Part shown: positions 10,801-21,100 of the stretch, piece after piece
Numbering within the stretch: position 1 is the stretch's first letter
Layout of the letters: the number at the start of each line of letters is the position of its first letter
Source: Epinephelus fuscoguttatus
Lineage: Eukaryota > Chordata > Actinopteri > Perciformes > Serranidae
DNA length: 64,000 nucleotides
Reading direction: 5' to 3'
Assembly: GCF_011397635.1 (NCBI RefSeq)
Contig: NC_064759.1
Span: forward strand, 17,756,428-17,820,427
Program-made: the position numbers and the translations under genes
The notes under the pieces: model-generated
Database searches by the model: none
What the model saw: the letters and a program-made list of their open reading frames with translations, nothing else
Told to the model about the DNA's origin: nothing

Positions 10801-13800
10801 TGATTTATATTAAAGATACTATATCGTGCCATCAAAAGTCATAGTATAGTAGGTCAGAAAGAAATGTTATATTAAATGTCATGGTATATTAAGTCATAAG
10901 GAAACTAATGAAAAAAGTTCATATAAAAAAAGTAATATAAAATGTCTTTGTATAGTATGTCATAAAATTATTGATTAAAAAGATTGTACTATAATATGTC
11001 ATAAGAAATGTAATGAAAGAAGTTGGAATATAGTAGGCCATAACAATCTTGTATAAAAAGGTCATTGTATAATATGCCATAAACATTTTGTATGAAACGT
11101 CATAATACATTATGTTGTCAAAAAATGTGATGAACGTCATAGTATAGTATGTCGTCAAAAAATGTCACCAAAAACGTCATAGTATAGTATGTTGTCAAAA
11201 ATATGATTAAAAATGTCATAGTAAAGTAGTGATGGGCAGATGAAGCTTCATGAAGCATTGAAGCTTTTCATCAAATTGGTTCACTCAAGGGCAAAGCTTC
11301 TTGATGCTTCATTTGCTCTACTAAGCCATCTACTGGACAAAAAAAGCTATTACACTTAGTGGTTTGTATATATAGATCTGAACCACTTCCCGAACCAGTC
11401 ACGTGGTACAGCCGGCCAGCAAGGCTTCGGACGTCACCAATGACATCACTCGTCTGAAACGACACAAGCCTCGATACACACATTGCGGAAACACTTCCTG
11501 GATTACTCGACACGCTTCGAAACCTCGGCACGGCAAGTCACATCACTATAGTTAAGTATGGCATCAAAAAATGTTATAAAAACATCATACTATAGTATGT
11601 CGTTAAAAATCTTATTAAAAACATAGTATAGCATGTCATTAAAAATTTCACCAAAATGTGATAGTATAGTATGTATAAAATGTCATAGTAGTATGTCGTC
11701 CAAAATGGCACCAAAATATCATAGTATGGTGGGTCGTCAAGGATGTAATGAAAATATCATAGTATAGTATTTCTTCGAAAATGTGATAAAAAATATAGTA
11801 TGTCATCAGAAATGTCTTCAAAACGTCATAGTATAGTATATCGTAAAAAATGTGACAAAAACGTCATAGTATTGTATGTCGTCAAAAATGTTAAAAAAAG
11901 AGCCATACTATAGTATGTTGTCAAAAATTTGATTTAAAACGTCATAGTATAGTATGTCGTCAAAAATGTGATTAAAAACGTCAAAATATAGTGTCGTCAA
12001 AAATATCACTAAAATGTAATGCGTGTAATCAAAAATGTCACCAAAATGTCATAGTATAGTATGTTGTCAAAAATAGGATAAAAACATCATAGTATAGTAT
12101 GTCGTCAAAAATAGGATAAAAATGTCATCATATAGTATGTCATCAAAAAAAAGATAAAACGTCATAGTACAGTATGTCATCAAAAATGTGACCAAAATGT
12201 CATAGCATATTATTTCGTCAAAAATAGGATAAAAACGTCATAGTATACTATGTCATCAAAAATGTCACCAAAATGTCATAGTATATTATTTCATCAAAAA
12301 TAGGATAAAAACGTCATAGTATACTATGTCGTCAAAAATGTCACCAAAATGTCATAGTATAGCATGTCGTCAAAAATAGAATAAAAATTTCACAGTATAG
12401 TATGTCGTCAAAAATGTCACAACAATATCATAGTATAGTATGTCGTCAAAAATAGGATAAAAACGTCATAGTATATTATGTCATCAAAAATGTGACAACA
12501 ACGTCATAGTATAGTATGCTCTTAAAAAATGGGATAAAAACGTCCTAGTATAGTATGTTGTCAAAACTGTGACAAAAATGTCATCTTATAGTATGTCGTC
12601 ATAGTATGTTGTCAGAAACAGGATAAAAACATCATAGTATAGTATGTCGTCAAAAATAGGATAAAAATGTCATAGTATAGTATGTCGTCAAAAATACGAT
12701 AAAAACGTTATAGTATAGCATGTTGTCAAAACTGTAACAAAAATGTCGTCGCATAGTATGTCGTCAAATAAAATGAGAAAAACGCCATAGTATAGTATGT
12801 CGTCAAAAATGTCATAAAAATGTTATAGTATGTCATCAAAAATTTCACAAAAACATCATAGTATAATATGTCATCAGAAATAGGATAAAAACATCATAGC
12901 ATAGCATGTCGTCAACAATTTCACCAAAATGTCATAGTATATTATGTTGTCAATGTTGAGATTAAAACATCATAGTATAGCATGTTGTCAAAATTGGAAT
13001 AAAAACGTCATAGTATAGTATGTCGTCAAAAATAGGATAAAAACGTCACAGTACAGTATGTTGTCAAAATTGGATAAAAACGTCATAGTATAGAATGGCG
13101 TCAAAATGTCACCAAATGTCATAGTATAGTATGTCGTCAAAAATTTCACCAAAATGTCACAGTATAGTATGCTGTAAATTCTGAGATTAAAACATCATAC
13201 GTAGTATAGTATGTTGTCAAAAATAGGATAAAAATGTCCTAGTATAGCGTGTCGTCACAACTGGGATAAAAGCGTCATAGTAAAGTATGTTGTCAAAAAT
13301 GTCACCAAAATGTCATAGTATAGTATGTTGTCAGTGTTGAGATTAAAACGTCATCGTATAGTATGTCGTCAAAAACAGGATAAAAATGTCATAGTATAGT
13401 ATGTCGTCAAAAATAGGATAAAAACATCATAGTATAGTATGTCGTCAAAAATAGGATAAAAACATCATAGTATAGTATGTCGTTAAAGATAGGATAAAAA
13501 TGTCATAGTATAGTATGTCGTCAAAAATGTGACAAAAACGTCATAGTATAGTATGTCGTCAAAAAAAGGATAAAAACGTCATAGCATAGCATGTCGTCAA
13601 AAATAGGATAAAAACGTCATAGTATAGCATGTCGTTAAAGATAGGATAAAAATGTCATAGTATAGTATGTCGTCAAAAACAGGATAAAAACATCATAGTA
13701 TAGTATGTCGTCAAAAATAAGATAAAAACGTCATAGTATAGCATGTCGTTAAAGATAGGATAAAAATGTCATAGTATAGTATGTCGTCAAAAATGTGACA

Positions 13801-14515
13801 AAAACGTCATAGTATAGTATGTCGTCAAAAACAGGATAAAAACGTCATAGCATAGCATGTCGTAAAAATGTCATAGTATGGTATGTCGTCAAAAATTTCA
13901 CCAAAATGTCATAGTATGTTGTCAAAATTGGAATAAAAACGTCATAGTACAGTATGTCATCAAATATAGGATAAAAACGTCAGAATACAGTATGTCGTCA
14001 AAATTGGATAAAAACGTCATAGTATATAGTATGTCGTCACAAACAGGATAAAAACGTCACAGTATAGTATGTCGTCAAAAACAGGATAAAAACGTCATAG
14101 TATAGTATGTCGTCAAAAATGTGACAAAATTGTCATAGTATAGTATGTCGTCAAACACGGGATAAAAACGTCATACTATAGTATGTCATCAAAAACAGGA
14201 TAAAACGTCATAGTGTAGTATGTCGTCAACATTGGATAAAAACGTCATAGTATAGTATGTCGTAAAAAATGTGACAAAAACGTCATGGTATAGTGTGTAG
14301 TCAAAAATTTCCGAAAAATGTCATAGTATAGTATGTCGTCAAAAATGTGACAAAAATTTCTTCGTATAGTGTTGTCAAAAATTTCACAAAAACGTTATAG
14401 TATAGTGTGTCCCCAAAAATGTGATAAACACGTCATATGTCTATGTCGTCAAAAATGTCACAAAATGTCATTGTGTAGTATGTCCTAAAACGTGTTAGAA
14501 ATCATAAGAGAGTAT
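10800..14515. repeat. 38-bp minisatellite, roughly 90-100 units
   Basis: The core unit reads TATGTCGTCAAAAATAGG followed by ATAAAAACGTCATAGTATAG, 38 bp. Successive copies of TATGTCGTCA sit at 12643 and 12681, giving the period directly. Units near the middle (12.6-14.3 kb) are nearly identical, while the left flank (10.8-11.9 kb) is degenerate. One 322-bp element interrupts the array. There is no long open frame. The array sits between the convergent 3' ends of tomm40 and the meprin-like gene. Confidence 0.95.
11227..11548. mobile_element. 322-bp element inserted in the 38-bp array
   Basis: The sequence breaks the repeat pattern completely. It begins TAGTGATGGGCAGATGAAGC and ends CACATCACTA, so short ends are inverted. 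The flanks TAGTAAAG (11219-11226) and TAGTTAAG (11549-11556) match at 7 of 8 positions, consistent with an 8-bp duplication of an array unit. It contains clustered GAAGCTTCATGAAGC-like palindromes. It is probably a non-autonomous hAT-like element that arrived after the array had formed. Confidence 0.65.
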
Positions 14516-14693
14516 ATCGTTAAAAAAAATCAAACAACACAAAACATTTTGCATGCATTTTCTTTTATTCTTAAATATGCTTGTTGAATCAGAATCACAG
14601 TACAGAAAGAGCTACAGAATTTCACCTCCTATCATAAACCTAGAGTATGTATGTATTTTTTCATGAAAAAATAAAAGGGCTCAAAGTAACCTT

Positions 14694-14910
14694 TTTATTA
14701 GCCAGTTAAAATCAAGTTTTTTTTTCGTTTCTTTGATGGTCTACTATTTTGTAAGAAATCAAAGTACAGTTTCAACATTAGCCCAAAAAAGAAAATCCAA
14801 ATATGAACAAATATATGGTCCAAACACCACAGTAGTACAGACATTTCATTACCGCCAATACACAGCATCTACAATGAGTTCTTTACCCATTCCTTTTTTC
14901 CTTTTATTAG
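14694..14910 (-). terminator. Candidate poly(A) signals of the meprin-like gene
   Basis: On the minus strand AATAAA occurs at 14910-14905 and again at 14699-14694, with another at 14569-14564 at the edge of the minisatellite. The first gives a 3' UTR of about 150 bases after the stop at 15049. Which one is used cannot be decided from sequence alone. Confidence 0.45.
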
Positions 14911-15048
14911 TTCAAGTTTTTATTATATCCACAGAAACCACAAGAAAAGAAGAATAAAAAATAAAATCTGCTGAATTTCTCAGCCAGTGGCAGATCTTCT
15001 GGTCCTGTTCATGTGCAGAGGTGAGATGTGCCCGGGAGGAGACGTACA

Positions 15049-15127
15049 TCAAGGTATTAAAAGCATCAGTGCCAACAAGAGGGTGAGGACAGGAGAGCAC
15101 ACCAAAGCAGCAGAGGAGCCAAAAATG
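15049..15127 (-). other. Last meprin-like exon: hydrophobic C-terminal tail
   Basis: The acceptor CTGCTGCAG|C at 15128/15127 joins the donor GACAG|GTATTC at 15474/15473 exactly in phase (AG+C = Ser). It encodes about 26 residues, [19 protein letters not shown] and so on, ending LLIP-stop. Small residues (DDS, GSSA) followed by an unbroken hydrophobic run up to the stop match the general form of a GPI-attachment signal. A transmembrane anchor without cytoplasmic tail is the alternative. The exon is inferred from splice signals and phase only. Confidence 0.65.
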
Positions 15128-18100
15128 CTGCAGCAGGAGGAAAGGAATGGATTATGGAATGGATTATAGTACTTTGGAAAAGGCCCTATGACACCTCACT
15201 AAAAAGGCTGCTGTGGTTTATAGGAAAATAGTTTGTGTAGTCTGCAGGTTACTAGTAGCTGTGCGCCGATCTTACTGTTATTCTGCATTGTATTGCAATC
15301 ATATATCTACTTACTGCAGCCTTTGTTGCACTGCAGTGTTTCTATATTTTTTTTTGCTTAATATGAACATACACACCTGTTTAGCCCCAACAACATCAAA
15401 TTAAACTTTTCAAGCCCACTGTGTTCATAACTAACAGTGAGTTGCAAGTGTATGTGTGAGTAAATCTGAATACCTGTCATCTGTTGTTCTAGGTGGATGA
15501 CGGGTGATCTCTGGATGAGTGGTGATTTCTGGATGAGTCGGGGGATATTGAGGAGTGGTGTTTTCTGGATGAGTGGTGGGATGTGGATGAGTGGTAGGAT
15601 GTGGATGAGTGGTGGGATGTGGATGAGTGGTGGGATGTGGATGAGTGGTAGGATGTGGATGAGTGGTGTTTTCTGGATGAGTGGTGGGATGTGGATGAGT
15701 GGTGGGATGTGGATGAGTGGTGGGATGTGGATGAGTGGTGTTTTCTGGATGAGTGGTGGGATGTGGATGAGTGGTGATTTCTGGATGAGTGGTGGGATGT
15801 GGATGAGTGGTGCTTTCTGGATGAGTGGTGGGATGTGGATGAGTGGTGTTTTCTGGATGAGTGGTGGGATGTGGATGAGTGGTGGGATGTGGATGAGTGG
15901 TAGGATGTGGATGAGTGGTGTTTTCTGGATGAGTGGTGGGATGTGGATGAGTGGTGATTTCTGGATGAGTGGTAGGATGTGGATGAGTGGTGTTTTCTGG
16001 ATGAGTGGTGGGATGTGGATGAGTGGTGGGATGTGGATGAGTGGTGGGATGTGGATGAGTGGTAGGATGTGGATGAGTGGTGTTTTCTGGATGAGTGGTA
16101 GGATGTGGATGAGTGGTGTTTTCTGGATGAGTGGTGGGATGTGGATGAGTGGTGTTTTCTGGATGAGTGGTGGGATGTGGATGAGTGGTGATTTCTGGAT
16201 GAGTGGTAGGATGTGGATGAGTGGTGTTTTCTGGATGAGTGGTGGGATGTGGATGAGTGGTGTTTTCTGGATGAGTGGTGGGATGTGGATGAGTGGTGTT
16301 TTCTGGATGAGTGGTGGGATATGGAGTAGAAGTCATTTCTGGATGAGTAGTGGGTGATGGAGGAGTGGTGGGTACAATCCTGTAAAATGCATAGCATCAT
16401 TTGAAAGGCATATTAAAATCAAATAATTTTCATTAAGTTTTGTTTTAAAATGAGAAGTTGTTCAAGTGCTGAAAGTGTACTCAATTTGATAACACAATGT
16501 CCTACCGTGGTGAGCACGGGGCGTTATCCAGATCTTCAGGCGGATGTGTCATCATCACCGGTTCCACTTGAGGACATGGAAGAACACTTCCATTAACCAG
16601 AGGAGTAAGATCTAGCATAGGAAGGAAGTGTCAGTAATGATATACAACAAAACGTCCACTTAGGTGTACAGTAATGTTTCAAAGTTAGTTGTAGAATTCC
16701 AAGCAAAACAGTTAGACGGTTAAACAGTAAAAAAAATAAAATAGAGTAAAATAAAATATTTGCCTTGGAAGCTGAAGACAAAAACGACACTCCCTCCCTT
16801 GAGGAAGTTTCTGGTTTGTATTTCCTCAGAATCAGCAAAATAAAGTTTGCCAAGCAGAGGTCCGACAAAGATGGTCTCATTATTGTCATCTACATATGAA
16901 ATTCCAATCTCACGAGGATTGTCCCATAAATAGGTACCTGTTTACAGAAAGCATACAGAACATTCAAGATAACCGGTGAGGAGATGCTGTTACTGACTTT
17001 TCATTCAAGAGTTAATGATTTTTTAACCATTTCTTCGTGCTCTTTAAACTTACCATCATCGGATGTGCCTAGGTCAGTGGTGATACTTGCTTGTTTGGAC
17101 ATCTGCAGCTGGATATTGGGGTTCTGATCCAGCATTTGGAAGGTCACCTGCCTGTTTATGCAAGGCCACTCCAGATGGTCATCATTTTCACCAGACATCA
17201 GTTGCACAAACAGTCCAAAATATGTCCCATACAGCCCAACTCCAAATGAGTAAGCATAGCCCCCACTGGAGTAGTGCCGAGGGCTGTTTAGAATGGTTGC
17301 ATATGCACTCGTGGTCAAAAGGTTCTCAAAATCATCAATCTGCATGGTTACGTCTGGACATTCAAGTTCAGACAGATTGATGTCATCAATTGAGAAGCCG
17401 CCTGATGATGTTCCTGCTCCTCTACGAACCTCAAACTCCACCCGGAAGTGCTTGGTGGCATTCAGGGAAACATGGTGGAGCTGCCAGTGAGATGTTGGTT
17501 GACCTGGAGGGAGAGTTTTGTGATGACTGTATTACATCACTTGAATACTAATGGGTGATATATGAGGTAAAGCTTCAGTCTTAAATACTTTTAAGAGCAG
17601 ATGATAGCAGACAATCATATAACTTTACATTACCAGTGATCTGTCCCATGAGATGGAGGGTTCCCATGGGGTCCCATTCATCTTGAAACTCTCTGATCCA
17701 GATGTTCAGCTGGTCTGACTGGTTTCCGCTATGGTAGTAGTAGAACTGGAGACACTGGACATGACAATCTCTATTAGGACTCATTGTGTGGGTCTCCAGC
17801 CGGGCTGAGTCTCCCTCCATCCCGCCCGCTGTGCTAGCATGCATGAAGTAACCTGTATCTTGACCTGGAAAATTGTTGTCCGGAATGAAAGTGTTATGGC
17901 AGATCTGCATGGAAAAGGTCCCCAGCTGGTTGGGAACCATATACTGTATACAATAATGGAAGTAGCTTCTATGGACCTGTTTTGAAGCCTAGAATTCAGC
18001 CTTTCGGCCATCACTGTCTTGATTTTTTTTGGAGCCAGAAGTGAATGAATTTGGACAAGAGGATGGAACTTTGGAGCAGCGAGGGGTGGATCTGACTCTA

Positions 18101-21100
18101 GACTGTGGTAACTTCGTGCAGACAGCCGGTCACATAAAACAGCCCTGTGCTTAATTTTGTGTAACTGAAAGCATTACTAAAATGTAAATGGGTGCGTTAC
18201 ACTATATGGACAAAAGTATTTGGCCACACCTGTTAATTATTGAATTCAGGTGTATAAAATCAACCACCTCGCCATGCAGTCTCCATTTGCAAACATTTGT
18301 GATACAAAATGGGTCATTCTGAAGAGCACAGAACTCAGGAAAAGAGTTTGACACTCAGACGAGTCGACAGTCTGACGCTGGCTGATTTGTTAGTTGCTTT
18401 GAGTCATTGAGTTAGTGACATGTGGTTTAACCAGTGGCTGCTGTGCTCTTCAAGTGTGGTACTGTGATAGGATGCCGCTTTTGCGATAAGACATGCTCGT
18501 ACTCGTACTCGTTGTCCTCTGCTTATCTGGGTCCGGGTCGCGGGGGCAGCAGCCTCAGCAAAGAAGCCCAGACAGTTCTCTCCCCAGCCACTTCCGTCAG
18601 CTCTTCCGCGGGAACCCCAAGGTGTTCCCATGCCAGCTGGGTGATGTAGTCCCTCCAGCGTGTTCTGGGGCATGGACATGCCCGAAACACCTCCCAAGGG
18701 AGGCGTCTGGAAGGCATCCTTACCAGATGCCCGAACCACGTCAACTGGCTCCTCTCGATGTGGAGGAGCAGCGGCTCTACTCCGAGTCCCTCCCGGATGT
18801 CTGAGCTCCTCACCCTATCCCTAAGGCTGAGCCCAGCCACCCTGCAGCGGAAACTCATTTCAGCCGCTTGTACTCGCGATCTCATTCTTTTGGTCACTAC
18901 CCAGAGCTCGTGACCATAGGTGAGGGTTGGAATGTAGATCGACCGGTAAATTGAGAGCTTCGCTTTCTGGCTAAGCTCCCTCTTCACCACAACGGACCGG
19001 TTAAGCTCCTGCATCACTGCTGACGCCGCCCCAATCCGCCTGTCAATCTCCCGCTCCATCCTACCCTCACTTGTGAACAAGATCCTGAGATACTTAAACT
19101 CCTCCACGATAAGACGGCTTGTAAAATTTCACCCCTGCTGGATATTATTAGAAAGTGGAAGCGTTTTGTGGTCTTCCACAAAGCGGAAGACCACATAAAA
19201 TCACAGAGCGGGGTCAACGACTGCTCGGGCGCATGTTGCGTAAAAGTCGCCAACACTTTGCTGATTCCATCGCTGAAGAGTTCATGGAATGGGTTGCCAT
19301 GGCTGAGCAGCTGCATGCAAGCCTCACATCACCAGGTCCAATGCCAAATGTTGGATGGGGTGGTGTAAAGCACACCAACACTGGACTGTGGAGCAGTGGA
19401 AACGTGTTCTGTGGAGTGACGAATCACACTTCTCTGTTTGGTAGTCAGATGAATCTGGGTCTGACTGCAATGTGCCAACTGTGAAGTTTGGTGGTGGAGG
19501 GATAATGGTATGGGGCTGTTTTTCAGGGTTTGGGTTAGGCACCTTATCTCCAGTGAAGGGCAATCTTAATGCTTCAGCATACCAATACATTTTGGACAAT
19601 GCTATGCTTCCAACTTTGTGGCAACGGTTGGGGGAAGGCCCTTTTCTATTCCAACATGACTGTACCCCAGTGGTCAAAGCAAGGATTATTGATGAGTTTG
19701 GAAGAACTTGACTGACCTGCACAGAGCCCTGACCTCAACCCCATTGTGCACCTTTGGGATGAACATCAGTGCCTCACCTCATAAATGCTCTACAAAATGA
19801 ATGGGCACAAATTTCCACAGAAAAACTCCAAAATCTTGTAGAAAGCCTTTTAAGAAGTGTGGAAGCAGTTATAGCTGCAAAAGGGGGATCAACTTCATAT
19901 TAAAGTATATGTATTTGAATACAATATCATTACAGTCCCTGTCAGTATAATGGTCAGGCGTCCGAATACTTGTGTCCATATCATGTAAATTCACCCCCTG
20001 AACAGTTATCATAAATGCTGACATTAGCTGTAGAGACCAAAACCATTTTATGCACCAGGCTGTAAACATGTTTATTTCTGCTGTAAAGTTGGGCATTTTA
20101 ACATGGGGGTCTATGGGGATTGACTCGCTTCTGGAGCCAGTCTTAAGTGGGCCAATTACGGAAATGCAGGTTTTGGCACTTCAGCGTCGGCTTCATTTTT
20201 CATCCCTAGAGGTTGCTGTTTAATGGAAACAGGGAATATTGTGGTTCATGGTCAGAACCTTAACCAACAGACATGAAACCCCAAAAATTGTATTTCATTA
20301 AACTTTTTACAATAAACAACTGTAGACTTTTAACTTTAAAATTCTGAAATCTTACTATGATTAGAAGTGCCACTGGGTAGACTGGTGTGGTCAGATGTAG
20401 GACCCCCGGGAGCATGTGTTACCATTTCCCAGCCACTGCCACTCTGTGAACAGCCATTCATTTGACACATGTTCCCGTCAGAGAAGCTGCAGTGCATCAT
20501 AAATGCAATGGTTGAGTCTGTAGAGGTGAAAAAGAACACAGAAATGACTATTATTCATTGAACAGTGAAAGCATCTCAGTTTATTAAAGTCTGTAGCAGA
20601 TGAATCAGTGGATGATCTTTATAGCTGCAGTTTGAGCTTAGGTTGTCATTAATTTATTTAGACTTTTACACAAAAACCTTTTAGGAACCCCTGAACTTGC
20701 TGTGCACCACAGCCATCACAGTATAACCTTATAGTTATCCCAATTAATCAACCTTAACCAATCCCAATTATCCCAATTAGTAGACAGAGGGGTCTACAGT
20801 CTGTGTTTGAAGGATATATCCAGGATGTCAAACTGACTCAGCAGCAACAACAGGTTAAAAAGACAAAGATAGTTAGAAGCTAAAGCTGAACTATAGGCTA
20901 CAGATCACAGTGTAAAAGTGAACCACCACATCACTGCTGATCGCCACACAAGACAATGAATATAAAGGGAAACTTTGCTGATATTGAACCAGCTGTGTGG
21001 CATCGCAGTGTGTGCAGATGAAAGGTGTTTGGCTTTGCCCTCGTGCTGCTGCCAGGACCTGGGCCTCTACCGCCAAATGGGCAGGGATTCCAGGGGAAGT

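Noticed and set aside
10800-14515. CRISPR-like look of regularly spaced repeats
   Set aside because: The units are directly adjacent 38-bp tandem copies with no unique spacers, and the DNA is clearly vertebrate. It is a minisatellite.
15497-16357. Long plus-strand frame with [13 protein letters not shown] repeats (286 codons)
   Set aside because: It is the antisense of the meprin-like coding minisatellite. It stays open only because the 18-bp unit has no stop on either strand. It has no splice-consistent neighbours, whereas the minus frame joins in phase on both sides.
15489-16400. Second minus-strand frame over the array ([12 protein letters not shown] repeats)
   Set aside because: Same DNA in another frame. 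It is out of phase with the MATH-side exon ending at 16506 and with the tail exon at 15127.
18200-19985. An active Tc1 transposase gene
   Set aside because: The transposase is cut by a LINE, frameshifted and incomplete.
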